This document shows positions 1-7,586 of a DNA stretch of 24,166 nucleotides, piece by piece. Each line of letters starts with the position of its first letter. The first letter of the stretch is position 1. The stretch is from an uncultured Bacteroidales bacterium. Lineage in GTDB: Bacteria > Bacteroidota > Bacteroidia > Bacteroidales > P3. Both the position numbers and the translations under genes were made by a program. Under the pieces are notes generated by a model. That model worked only from the letters and a program-made list of their open reading frames with translations. It made no database searches and was not told where the DNA came from. Location of the stretch: contig CALGGY010000070.1 in NCBI GenBank assembly GCA_937915785.1, positions 1 to 24,166 of the forward strand. Direction: 5' to 3'.

Positions 1-19
1 ACGTGTGCTCTTCCGATCT
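1..19 (+). other. Illumina adapter remnant (not genomic)
   Basis: The first 19 bases, ACGTGTGCTCTTCCGATCT, match the 3' end of the standard Illumina TruSeq read-2 adapter as I know it. They sit exactly at the contig end, where untrimmed adapter is expected. The reading frame of the following TonB gene happens to stay open through them, but the residues they encode are artificial. Genuine sequence starts at about base 20. Confidence 0.93.
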
Positions 20-498
20 CTCCCGAACCCGCTGCACCAACCAACGATTTCGAAATTGTTGCAGATGACAAGGTTATCGAAAACGAAGCTCTGCCTATCG
101 ACGCCAGCGACAATGCCAACGCTGCCCAAGAGGCTTATGTAGCTCCGGTTATTGAAGACAAAGAGGAAGAAAAAAAAGAGGAAGAAATTTTTATAGTTGT
201 GGAAGACGCTCCCGAATACCCCGGTGGCGAAGCCGAACTATACAAATACCTCCAGAAAAGTATCAACTACCCCGAATTGGCCAAACAGCAGAACATAACG
301 GGACGTGTGTTTGTAACTTTCGTGGTCGAAAAAGACGGCTCCATAGCCAATCCCAAGATTCTCCGCGACATCGGCGGCGGCTGCGGCGACGAGGCTATCC
401 GCGTAGTGCGCAACATGCCAAAATGGAAACCCGGCAAACAGCGCGGCAAACCCGTTCGTGTACAGTTCAACCTGCCTGTAATGTTCGAACTTGAGTAG
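20..498 (+). CDS. Energy transducer TonB-family protein, C-terminal part (5'-truncated)
   Basis: Frame 1 is open from the contig edge to the TAG at 496-498, so the start lies outside. The visible part begins with a Pro/Glu/Ala-rich, acidic stretch (PEPAAPTNDFEIV, later EDKEEEKKEEE) typical of the periplasmic linker of Bacteroidetes TonB. The TonB C-terminal domain follows, with the marker PEYPGG, then INYPELAKQ, GRVFVTFVVEKDGS and a final MPKWKPGKQRGKPV. TonB carries proton-motive energy from ExbB/ExbD to outer-membrane SusC/TonB-dependent receptors. The N-terminal membrane anchor is missing. A strong terminator follows 23 bp after the stop. Family assignment is secure. Which of several TonB paralogues this is cannot be said. 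Confidence 0.9.
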
Positions 499-521
499 TT
501 AACAACTGAACAAAAAGATAT

Positions 522-553
522 GCGAAAGAGCCTCTGCGGCTCTTTCGCTTTTT
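522..553 (+). terminator. Rho-independent terminator after the TonB gene
   Basis: A perfect 11 bp stem is formed by GCGAAAGAGCC (522-532) and GGCTCTTTCGC (538-548), with a TCTGC loop and a run of five T directly after (549-553). It lies between the TonB stop (496-498) and the ABC-F start (568). The stem is in frame with the ABC-F gene, and an ATG at 520 precedes it, so it could alternatively act as an attenuator for that gene. Confidence 0.88.
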
Positions 554-567
554 ATGTACAACACAAA

Positions 568-2505
568 ATGATAGCTGTAAACAACGTTTCGGTGCAATTT
601 ACCGGCACCGACCTTTTCAACAATGTTACCTTCAACATCGCTGACCGCGACCGCATTGGCCTCGTGGGCAAAAACGGCGCCGGCAAATCCACTCTGATGA
701 AAATCATTGCCGCACAACAGCCCCCCGAAACCGGTACCATCACCATTGCCAAAGACCAGTCTGTAGGCTACCTGCCTCAAGAGATGATTCCCAACGGCAC
801 CATGAGCGTGCTGACCGAGGCTTTGACAGCTTTTGCACATATCGACCAACTGGAAAATGAGCTACAACACCTTACCCAACAGATAGCCGACCGCTCCGAC
901 TACGAAAGCTCCGACTACGAAAAACTGCTCAACCGCCACCACGAGTGTATGGAACGTATTGCCATGCTCGGAGGCAACAACCGCAGGGAGCTGGCCGAAA
1001 AAGTACTGCTGGGACTCGGCTTCCGCCACAGCGATTTCGACAGGGCAATAACCGAATTCAGCAGCGGATGGCAAATGCGCGTGGAATTGGCCAAAATACT
1101 TCTGCGCCACCCCGATTTCCTTCTCCTCGACGAACCCACAAACCACCTCGACATAGAATCCATACAGTGGCTCGAAAGCCAGCTTGCCACATACAAAGGG
1201 GCAGTTCTGCTGGTGTCGCACGACAGAGCTTTTTTGGACAACATCACCACCCGCACAATAGAAATAACGGCTGGCCGTATATACGACTACAAAGCCTCTT
1301 ACTCGGGTTACGTGGAGCTGATGCAGGAACGCCGTGCCTCGCAGATGGCGGCACTCACCAACCAGCAACGCGAAATAATGCAGATACAGAGCTTTATAGA
1401 CCGTTTCCGCTACAAAGCCACAAAAGCCAAGCAGGTGCAGAGCCGCATAAAACAGCTGGAACACATGGACCGCATAACCATCGACGATGTGAGCACCGAA
1501 AGCATACGGTTCCAGTTTCCGCCCGCACCCCATTCCGGAAAAATTGTGGTGGAGATGCAACACTTGAGCAAAGCCTACGGCAACAACCACGTGCTCAACA
1601 ACATAGATCTTACCATACTGAAAGGCACCAAAACCGCCTTTGTGGGACGCAACGGCGAAGGCAAATCCACCCTTGCCAAGATAATTGTTGGCGAAATAAC
1701 CAACTATAGCGGCATATACAAGCCCGGCCACCAAGTTACGATAGGATATTTTGCCCAAAACCAAGCCGCCCTGCTCGACGGCGAAGCCACCGTATTCGAA
1801 ACCATAGACCGCGTGGCGGTGGGCGACATACGTCCCAAAATGCGCAAAATTCTCGGCGGTTTTCTGTTTGGCGACGACGACATCGACAAAAAGGTGAAAG
1901 TTCTCTCTGGTGGCGAAAAAGCCCGTCTGGCATTGGCCAAACTGCTGCTTACGCCCACCAACCTGCTTGTGCTCGACGAACCTACCAACCATCTGGACAT
2001 GGACTCGAAGGACGTGCTCAAAAACGCCCTGATGCAATACACCGGCACCCTTGTTGTGGTTTCGCACGACCGCGATTTTCTGGAAGGACTTACCGACACC
2101 ATTTACGAGTTCCGCGACCACCAAATACACGAGTTCCGCGGCGACATATACGAGTTTCTTGAACATCGCAAGATAGAGAGCCTCAAAGTCTTGGAAACTG
2201 CCCAAACGGAAGCTAAGACAACTCAAAAAGAGGTGTCGGCCAACAAGCTGAGCTACGAGCAGGCCAAAGAAAGAGAACGCGAACTGCGCAAAATAAGAAA
2301 CGCCGTCGGAAAAGCCGAAACGGAAATTGGCACGCTGGAGGCCGAAATAAAATCCATGGACAACCGATTGGCACAAGAACCTGAGATAATGGTTTCGGAG
2401 CCGGATTTCTACACCAAATACCAAAAGCTGCAAAAATCTTTGGAAGAAAAAATGTCCGAATGGGAAGAGCTTTCGGTAAGGCTCGAGGAGGCCGAACAAC
2501 AGTAG
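568..2505 (+). CDS. ABC-F family ATPase (ribosome-associated type)
   Basis: The protein is a soluble 645-residue twin-cassette ABC protein without membrane segments, as in the ABC-F family. ABC-F proteins bind the ribosomal E site and affect translation or protect against antibiotics. Walker A motifs are GKNGAGKST (residues 34-42) and GRNGEGKST (360-368). Signature motifs are SSGWQMR and LSGGEKAR. Both Walker B segments read LDEPTNHLD, with catalytic Glu189 and Glu471. A charged linker separates the cassettes. The last ~90 residues are Lys/Glu-rich and probably a coiled coil, as in Uup/YdiF-type members. I chose ATG 568 because the in-frame ATG at 520 would translate a terminator hairpin. The exact subfamily is not assigned. 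The gene ends one base from the convergent YigZ-family gene. Confidence 0.93.
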   Translation: MIAVNNVSVQFTGTDLFNNVTFNIADRDRIGLVGKNGAGKSTLMKIIAAQQPPETGTITIAKDQSVGYLPQEMIPNGTMSVLTEALTAFAHIDQLENELQHLTQQIADRSDYESSDYEKLLNRHHECMERIAMLGGNNRRELAEKVLLGLGFRHSDFDRAITEFSSGWQMRVELAKILLRHPDFLLLDEPTNHLDIESIQWLESQLATYKGAVLLVSHDRAFLDNITTRTIEITAGRIYDYKASYSGYVELMQERRASQMAALTNQQREIMQIQSFIDRFRYKATKAKQVQSRIKQLEHMDRITIDDVSTESIRFQFPPAPHSGKIVVEMQHLSKAYGNNHVLNNIDLTILKGTKTAFVGRNGEGKSTLAKIIVGEITNYSGIYKPGHQVTIGYFAQNQAALLDGEATVFETIDRVAVGDIRPKMRKILGGFLFGDDDIDKKVKVLSGGEKARLALAKLLLTPTNLLVLDEPTNHLDMDSKDVLKNALMQYTGTLVVVSHDRDFLEGLTDTIYEFRDHQIHEFRGDIYEFLEHRKIESLKVLETAQTEAKTTQKEVSANKLSYEQAKERERELRKIRNAVGKAETEIGTLEAEIKSMDNRLAQEPEIMVSEPDFYTKYQKLQKSLEEKMSEWEELSVRLEEAEQQ

Positions 2506-2506
2506 C

Positions 2507-3118
2507 CTACTCCACGCGCAACAACGTGAGTTTCACTCCTTTAAGTTTTAGAAAAGCATCGCAAACCCGCACACTTTCGGCCTGACGCACCGAGAAATCC
2601 AGCGAGCAGTCCAAATCAAATTTCTGGTTGCTCTGCGCAAGATTCTCGTCCTTAAGTATTTTCATCACACTGTTCATGTTTTCGTAGGCAAACTGCAGGT
2701 TGTACACCTCGGTGATGTTTTTTTGCAGAATAATGGCGTTGTCGAGGGCGTCGCGAGCAGCAGTGCGATAGGCGTTTATCAAACCCGGCACGCCAAGCTT
2801 TATGCCGCCGAAATAACGCACCACCACCACAAGTATGTTGGTTAGGTCGAGCGACTGTAGTTGCCCGAAAATTGGGCGTCCGGCGGTGCTGGAAGGTTCA
2901 CCGTCGTCGTTGATGCGGTAGGCGGCTTTGTCGTGGCCGAGGATATAGGCGTAGCAGTGGTGCCGTGCGTCGAAATATTGCTTGCGCAGGGTGTCCAGAT
3001 GCGCCTTAACCTCTGCCTCGGTAGTTACGGGGAAAGCAAAGGCCATAAATTTGCTGCCTTTCTCCTTGTAGATGCCCTGCGAGGGTGCTTTTATGGTTCG
3101 GTAAGTGTCCTCGAACAT
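2507..3118 (-). CDS. YigZ/IMPACT family protein
   Basis: A 203-residue protein of the YigZ/IMPACT family (UPF0029). The N-terminal domain shows the family marks YKEKGSKFMAFAFPV, HHCYAYI, DDGEPSSTAGRPI and VVVRYFGGIKLGVPGL in the usual order over about residues 10-120. A small ferredoxin-like C-terminal domain follows. The eukaryotic relative IMPACT modulates GCN2 signalling; the bacterial role is unclear. I chose the ATG at 3116-3118 because homologues start just before the DTYRTI segment; longer in-frame starts lie inside ribD. The gene overlaps the ribD 3' end by 28 bp, so translation is probably coupled. It ends one base from the ABC-F stop codon with no room for a separate terminator. Confidence 0.93.
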   Translation of the reverse strand: MFEDTYRTIKAPSQGIYKEKGSKFMAFAFPVTTEAEVKAHLDTLRKQYFDARHHCYAYILGHDKAAYRINDDGEPSSTAGRPIFGQLQSLDLTNILVVVVRYFGGIKLGVPGLINAYRTAARDALDNAIILQKNITEVYNLQFAYENMNSVMKILKDENLAQSNQKFDLDCSLDFSVRQAESVRVCDAFLKLKGVKLTLLRVE

Positions 3119-4161
3119 GGATTGAAATAATATTTTATTGTGTTGTCGCCAAAAGTTTGGGTCTGGTTTGGCTGCAAACCCATGGTTGGAGCCTGCAAAC
3201 CCTTGCCAAATGTTGTGCTGCCTTGCAACATGCGGGCCTCGTCCCAAAGGTTTTGTTCCAAAAAACTGTTTATCAACTGTTTGCCACCCTCCACTATAAT
3301 GGACTGCACCTTGTTTTGGTAGAGGTATGCCATAATTTGTGGCAGCAGGTTTTCAAAATCAGCATCGACATAAGTCAGGTTACGGGCGCTTTGCAGACTT
3401 TGGTTTTGGGTGAACACCACCGTCGGCACCGAACGGTCGAACAGGTGGCAATGCTGTGGCAGACGACCATGGCGGTCTATGGTTATGCGCAGCGGATTGT
3501 GCCCAGCCCAAAGACGCGAGGTGAGCTGCGGGTTGTCGTTGGCCACGGTGTTGGTGCCAACCATAATGGCATCCTCCCGTGTGCGCCATTTGTGCGAAAG
3601 GGTTTTCAGCGCGTTGTTGGTAATCCAGTAGCTGCCGTTTGGGTTGGCGTGGCGGTCGATGTCCATAAAACCGTCGGCGGTTTGAGCCCATTTCAGCATC
3701 ACGTATGGACGATGCTTTTCCATAAAGGTGAAAAAACGGCGGTTCAGATGCCTGCCCTCATCGAAAAGCACGTTTTGCACCACTTCGATGCCGGCATTGC
3801 GGAGCTTTTCCAATCCATGTCCGGCCACAAGGGGATTGGGGTCGGGAGTGGAAATTACCACACGTTTGACATGTTTTTCAACGATAAGGTCAGCACAGGG
3901 CGGAGTTTTGCCAAAATGCGAGCAGGGTTCGAGGTTTACATACAGCGTGCAGCCGTCGAAAGTGCGGCCCTCGGGCAAGGCTCGCAGCAGGGCGTTGCGC
4001 TCGGCGTGGTTGTGTCCGTATTGCTGATGATAGCCCTCCGAAACGATGCTGCCATCCCTTGCCGCAACCACGCAGCCCACCATGGGGTTGGGGCTTACCC
4101 TACCCTGCCCCAAGCGTGCAAGCTCAAAGCAACGGCGCATGAAACGCTGGTCGTCTGTCAT
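3091..4161 (-). CDS. ribD: Bifunctional riboflavin biosynthesis deaminase/reductase RibD
   Basis: A 356-residue enzyme for two consecutive steps of riboflavin synthesis: deamination of the pyrimidine ring, then NADPH-dependent reduction of the ribosyl side chain. The N-terminal cytidine-deaminase-like domain carries the zinc motif HAE (His52, Glu54) and PCSHFGKTPPC (Cys80, Cys89). The C-terminal reductase domain (about 145-356) shows KWAQTADGF, the VGTNTVANDNPQLTSR segment and IIVEGG. Length is normal for a fused RibD. The ATG at 4159-4161 gives the typical RibD start MTDDQRFMRRC; a start 13 codons upstream would overlap the PAS gene. The gene lies 16 bp after the PAS gene and overlaps the YigZ-family gene. 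No FMN riboswitch is visible upstream. Confidence 0.96.
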   Translation of the reverse strand: MTDDQRFMRRCFELARLGQGRVSPNPMVGCVVAARDGSIVSEGYHQQYGHNHAERNALLRALPEGRTFDGCTLYVNLEPCSHFGKTPPCADLIVEKHVKRVVISTPDPNPLVAGHGLEKLRNAGIEVVQNVLFDEGRHLNRRFFTFMEKHRPYVMLKWAQTADGFMDIDRHANPNGSYWITNNALKTLSHKWRTREDAIMVGTNTVANDNPQLTSRLWAGHNPLRITIDRHGRLPQHCHLFDRSVPTVVFTQNQSLQSARNLTYVDADFENLLPQIMAYLYQNKVQSIIVEGGKQLINSFLEQNLWDEARMLQGSTTFGKGLQAPTMGLQPNQTQTFGDNTIKYYFNPCSRTLTEP

Positions 4162-4177
4162 ATCACTGATAAAGGTG

Positions 4178-4519
4178 TCAGTTTTGCGGTTTGCGCACAT
4201 AATGCGGCATTTCGAACGGTATTTCCATGCTCAGCTCCACCAGTCCGCCAAACTTGCCGTTGTCGTACCAAGGGGTTTGGTAGATAAGTTTCTTTACGCC
4301 GTTTTTTTCGATGGTGTAGGCGTTGGTGCGAGGGTTGTTGAGCATGTCGATAAGCTTCGAGCGCGCCGGTTCGGGGTGGCAATTGAGCAGGTTGCCGCCA
4401 ACAAGGTCCTTGCCGCCCGACTTTTCGAAAGTCTTGGCCGATTTGCCGTTCATATCCAATATGTTGCCTTCGGTGTCGCATACCGTTATGGCCACGTTCA
4501 GTTCTTCAAGGTAATTCAT
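4178..4519 (-). CDS. Small single-domain PAS protein (DUF438/PAS_10-like)
   Basis: A 113-residue protein that is essentially one PAS fold with no attached kinase, cyclase or DNA-binding domain. The N-terminal sheet reads ITVCDTEGNILDMNGKSAKTF. It is followed by LLNCHPEPARSKL (Cys47-His48-Pro49), a mark resembling the NCHPP segment of PAS domains attached to DUF438 proteins, and a final strand GKFGGLVELSMEI. PAS domains bind ligands such as haem or flavin, or mediate protein contacts. The ligand here is unknown. The ATG at 4517-4519 gives the compact start MNYLEEL; a longer start would include the promoter. It is the first gene of the PAS-ribD-YigZ group. Confidence 0.82.
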   Translation of the reverse strand: MNYLEELNVAITVCDTEGNILDMNGKSAKTFEKSGGKDLVGGNLLNCHPEPARSKLIDMLNNPRTNAYTIEKNGVKKLIYQTPWYDNGKFGGLVELSMEIPFEMPHYVRKPQN

Positions 4520-4542
4520 AATTATACTGTTTTTCCCATTTG

Positions 4543-4574
4543 CAAAAATACAAAAAACTTTGCCAATTACCAAA
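4543..4574 (-). promoter_or_regulatory. Bacteroidetes-type promoter for the PAS-ribD group
   Basis: On the minus strand a -33 element TTTG (4571-4574) is separated by exactly 20 bases from TATTTTTG (4543-4550), which fits the TAnnTTTG -7 consensus used by the Bacteroidetes primary sigma factor. Transcription would begin near 4536-4538, roughly 20 bases before the ATG ending at 4519. Both elements match fully. The surrounding AT-richness is the main reason for caution. Confidence 0.7.
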
Positions 4575-4757
4575 AAAAAGATGACAACACTTTGCTGTTG
4601 GCAAGGTTGTATATGGCTTTAAAAAGGAGAGAGCCAAAACCAATGACCCACCATGGCGTTTACAAAAAAACTAAATATCAACAACTTAAAACAAGCAGTA
4701 CTAACCTTTTTAGTGCCATGTGAGAATCTTGTGGTTCCAAATTTCGTTTTTTTTCCG

Positions 4758-4765
4758 TACTTTTG
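4758..4765 (+). promoter_or_regulatory. Probable -7 promoter box for the lipocalin-like lipoprotein gene
   Basis: TACTTTTG fits the Bacteroidetes TAnnTTTG -7 consensus and lies 42 bases before the ATG at 4808. At the expected -33 distance (19 bases upstream) there is only TTCC, a half match to TTTG. With the minus-strand promoter at 4543-4574 it makes the 288 bp gap 4520-4807 a divergent promoter region. I see nothing else convincing in that gap. Confidence 0.5.
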
Positions 4766-4807
4766 CAAAGCTAATAATGCAACTAACAAATCACCAGTCT
4801 GAAAAAA

Positions 4808-5161
4808 ATGAAAAGAACAATCGCGCCACTCACCATCATTGCCGTTATAATGCTCTCGTTTTTTTACAGCTGCTCCGACGGCACATCGGAATACATCGGC
4901 ACATGGCGCCGCATGCCTGAGGGCGACAGCCTTTACCGCGGATTCACCCTTGGCGGCAACGGCATCGCTGCATCGCTGAACCAAACCGAAACGCAATACA
5001 ATGCGTGGCACCGCAAACGCGACACCCTCTGGCTCTCGGGCAAACATTTCTGCGACACAGCCGTAACGCCTTTCACCGACACCCTGATTGTGAAGAAAAA
5101 AAACGACCGGTGGCTTGTGGTGATCCACAACGGCACAACATTGAAATACGAACGAGAATAA
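4808..5161 (+). CDS. Small lipocalin-like lipoprotein
   Basis: A 117-residue predicted lipoprotein. The N-terminus MKRTIAPLT is followed by a hydrophobic core and a lipobox-like YSC (Cys22), then SDG, so it should be lipidated and sit in the envelope. The mature part resembles short lipocalin-like lipoproteins of Bacteroidales: an EYIGTWRRM start strand, EGDSLYRGFTLGGNGIA, a central Thr/Trp strand (TQYNAWHRKRDTLWLSG) and closing strands around DTLIVKKKNDRWLV. The order fits a small beta-barrel built around GTW. Ligand and role are unknown. It is followed after 78 bp by the GWxTD gene on the same strand with no terminator visible between, so co-transcription is possible. Confidence 0.8.
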   Translation: MKRTIAPLTIIAVIMLSFFYSCSDGTSEYIGTWRRMPEGDSLYRGFTLGGNGIAASLNQTETQYNAWHRKRDTLWLSGKHFCDTAVTPFTDTLIVKKKNDRWLVVIHNGTTLKYERE

Positions 5162-5239
5162 TAATGCCTCCTGCACAATAAAACAACACTTCGAACGTTG
5201 ATATAAACTGGCATTCAAAGGAAAAAACATCAAAACTAT

Positions 5240-6700
5240 ATGAAAAAAATAATAATTTTGTTAGTATCGCTGCTGTCTGTATCGGCCATGGCCCAACAAC
5301 GGCAAGTGTCGGCAATGTTCACCCATTCCACTTTCAACATTCCGGGCGAGATGCCCTACGTGGAGACATACCTCTGGTTCGATGCATGGAGCCTTGAGTT
5401 TGTGCCATCGGGGAACAAATATCAGGCCACGGTGGAGATAGAAATTTCTGCCCGCCAAGGCGACTCCATCCGCTATGCGAAAAAATACAGCCTCAACAGC
5501 CCTGCCATAGACAACCCCTCCAACGACCAGTTCCACTTCCTCGACCTGCAACGCTTCTCGCTCGGCAACGGCATTTACGAGCTCCAAGTTACGGTGAACG
5601 ACAAAAACACCTCCACCAAACCGCAAACCATCTCCGACACCCTGTACATAGCCTACCCCGCCACGTCGCCATCACTTTCGTCGATACAACTGATGTCGGA
5701 CGCCACCCCCACTAAAACAGAAAACATGCTCTCACGCGGCGGATACGACATGGTGCCATACACCAACAGCTTTGTGCCCGAAAGCATGAAAAGCCTGAGC
5801 TACTATTTTGAAATTTACAACATACAAAACGAAATAAAAAACGACATATTTGCCACCCACGCATACCTTGAGACCTTGGAAACCGGACGCAAAGTGGCAG
5901 GCACCGACCAATATACCCGCCACACTGCCGCCGCCATAGTGCCGGAATACAGCACCATGGACATCAGCACCATATCCTCCGGCAACTACAACCTTGTGGT
6001 GGAAGTGGTGAACAAAAACAACGAACTGCTGCTGTTCCGCAAATTCCCGTTCCAGCGCAGCAACCCCAGCGTGGCCTACAATCCCGAAGCCTACCGCACC
6101 ATAGAATATACCGACAGCAACTTTGCAACACACATAACCGACAACGAAAAACTCACCTACTACGTGAAAGGACTGTGGCCCATAGCCAACACCGAGGAGC
6201 GCCGCTTCATATCCAACTGCTCGAAGCATTCGCTCGAAGAAAAGCAATATTTTATGTTCATGTTTTGGGCAAAACGCAACGACCACGACCCCGAGAGCGA
6301 ATGGGAGAACTACCGCCAGAAACTGCAACTGGTGGAAAAAGAATTCGGATACGGCAAAACCCCGGGCTATGCCACCGACCGCGGACGGGTGTACCTGCAA
6401 TACGGCCCCCCAAACCACATTATCGACGAACGCCACAAAGTTAGCGTACGCAACTACGAAACACAGGGACAGGTTTTCTATTTCCCCTACCAGATGTGGC
6501 GCTACGACATGCTTCCCGCCGACGAGCCAAAACGCATGTTCGTTTTCTTCGACGAATTCCAGTCGGGCGATTTCAAACTGCTACACTCCAACGCCAGAGG
6601 CGAAGTGCAGGACATGCTGTGGGAACGCCGCCTGAGCCGCAACATGCTCGAAGAATATGTTCAGGGCGAAGCCGGACAGCAATTCGAACGAGGCTACTAA
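5240..6700 (+). CDS. GWxTD domain-containing protein, W-to-Y variant
   Basis: A 486-residue secreted protein. The signal peptide MKKIIILLVSLLSVSAMA ends before QQRQ, with no lipobox cysteine. About residues 20-300 are beta-rich, with two stretches resembling extracellular beta-sandwich domains. The C-terminal domain (about 310-486) matches the GWxTD family: a helical segment around FWAKRND, EFGYGKTPGYATDRGRVYLQYGPP, then FPYQMWRYD and FVFFDEF. The eponymous GWxTD reads GYATD here (376-380), so the tryptophan is replaced by Tyr377. The molecular function of the family is unknown; it is common in Bacteroidetes. It lies 4 bp upstream of the acyltransferase gene, which suggests a shared envelope role. 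Confidence 0.88.
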   Translation: MKKIIILLVSLLSVSAMAQQRQVSAMFTHSTFNIPGEMPYVETYLWFDAWSLEFVPSGNKYQATVEIEISARQGDSIRYAKKYSLNSPAIDNPSNDQFHFLDLQRFSLGNGIYELQVTVNDKNTSTKPQTISDTLYIAYPATSPSLSSIQLMSDATPTKTENMLSRGGYDMVPYTNSFVPESMKSLSYYFEIYNIQNEIKNDIFATHAYLETLETGRKVAGTDQYTRHTAAAIVPEYSTMDISTISSGNYNLVVEVVNKNNELLLFRKFPFQRSNPSVAYNPEAYRTIEYTDSNFATHITDNEKLTYYVKGLWPIANTEERRFISNCSKHSLEEKQYFMFMFWAKRNDHDPESEWENYRQKLQLVEKEFGYGKTPGYATDRGRVYLQYGPPNHIIDERHKVSVRNYETQGQVFYFPYQMWRYDMLPADEPKRMFVFFDEFQSGDFKLLHSNARGEVQDMLWERRLSRNMLEEYVQGEAGQQFERGY

Positions 6701-6704
6701 CACA

Positions 6705-7586
6705 ATGTTCAGCAAACTGCTTTTCTACCTTGTGTTGCTCCCTTTGGCATACCTGCCGATAAGGGTGCTGTACGCTTTGTCGGACTGCATCTATTTCCTG
6801 CTATACCACATCTTTGGCTACCGCAAAAAAGTGGTTTTCAACAATTTAAAAGAATCATTCCCCGAAAAGAACGACCAATGGATTATGCAAACGGCAAAAA
6901 AATACTACCGCCACCTGGCCGACATTGCCGTGGAAATGGTTCTAAACCTGCGACTACAGCCAAACAAACTCTTTGCCCGCTACCACATCACCAACCCCAA
7001 AATGACCGTGAAATACTTCGAACACGGGCAAAGCGTGATTCTGATGTCCGCACACTACAACAACTGGGAGTATATGATAACCTCCCTCGAACACCAAGTG
7101 CTGCACCACGGCGTTGGCGTAGGCAAACAGCTGTCGGACAAAGCTTTGGACAAATGCCTGAACAAATACCGCACGCGCTACGGCACCGAAGTGGTCTTTG
7201 CCGACCATGTGCGCCAAACTTTCGAATACTACCACAAACACAAAGTACCCACTGCATATATGATGCTGTGCGACCAGTCGCCAAACGACATACACAAATG
7301 CTGGTGGACATCATTCCTGAACCACGACACAGGAGTGATATACGGCGCCGAGTATTTTGCCCGAAAATACAACATACCAGTACTTTACTACGACGTACAG
7401 AAAGTTAGGCGCGGATACTACGAAATTACCTTCCACCACATAACCGACACTCCTCAACAAACCGAACGCGGCGAAATTGTGGAAAAATACGTGCGTATGC
7501 TGGAACAGACAATAACCCGCCAACCCGAATACTGGCTCTGGTCGCACCGGCGCTGGAAACACAAACGCCCAACCTCAATAGCATGA
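6705..7586 (+). CDS. LpxL/HtrB-like lysophospholipid (lipid A) acyltransferase
   Basis: A 293-residue member of the LpxL/HtrB acyltransferase family, which transfers a fatty acyl chain to lipid A or another lipid in the inner membrane. The N-terminal hydrophobic anchor (about residues 5-35) is followed by the family segment VVFNNLKESFPEK, the catalytic HX4E motif HYNNWE (His117, Glu122), the GKQLSDK segment, DQSPN, and the conserved C-terminal end WLWSHRRWK. ATG 6705 was chosen because an upstream in-frame start would lie in the GWxTD gene and precede the natural start MFSKLLFYL. The gene follows the GWxTD stop by 4 bp and overlaps the glycosyltransferase start (ATGA). The acceptor cannot be told from sequence; aminolipids are possible. 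Confidence 0.92.
   Translation: MFSKLLFYLVLLPLAYLPIRVLYALSDCIYFLLYHIFGYRKKVVFNNLKESFPEKNDQWIMQTAKKYYRHLADIAVEMVLNLRLQPNKLFARYHITNPKMTVKYFEHGQSVILMSAHYNNWEYMITSLEHQVLHHGVGVGKQLSDKALDKCLNKYRTRYGTEVVFADHVRQTFEYYHKHKVPTAYMMLCDQSPNDIHKCWWTSFLNHDTGVIYGAEYFARKYNIPVLYYDVQKVRRGYYEITFHHITDTPQQTERGEIVEKYVRMLEQTITRQPEYWLWSHRRWKHKRPTSIA

Noticed and set aside
862..2499. A 545-codon open frame antisense to the ABC-F gene
   Set aside because: It mirrors a gene with both ABC cassettes intact; the translation is low in recognisable motifs and rich in Phe/Val/Gly as expected for a reverse frame. Codon bias of the real gene explains it.
3085..4287. A 400-codon open frame antisense to ribD
   Set aside because: The opposite strand has a complete RibD with both zinc motifs and good spacing to neighbours. 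No family resemblance in the antisense product.
4642..4723. Small open frame with ATG before the lipoprotein gene
   Set aside because: It lacks a promoter of its own, runs into the intergenic AT-rich region and has no recognisable sequence; the stretch is better read as a divergent promoter region.
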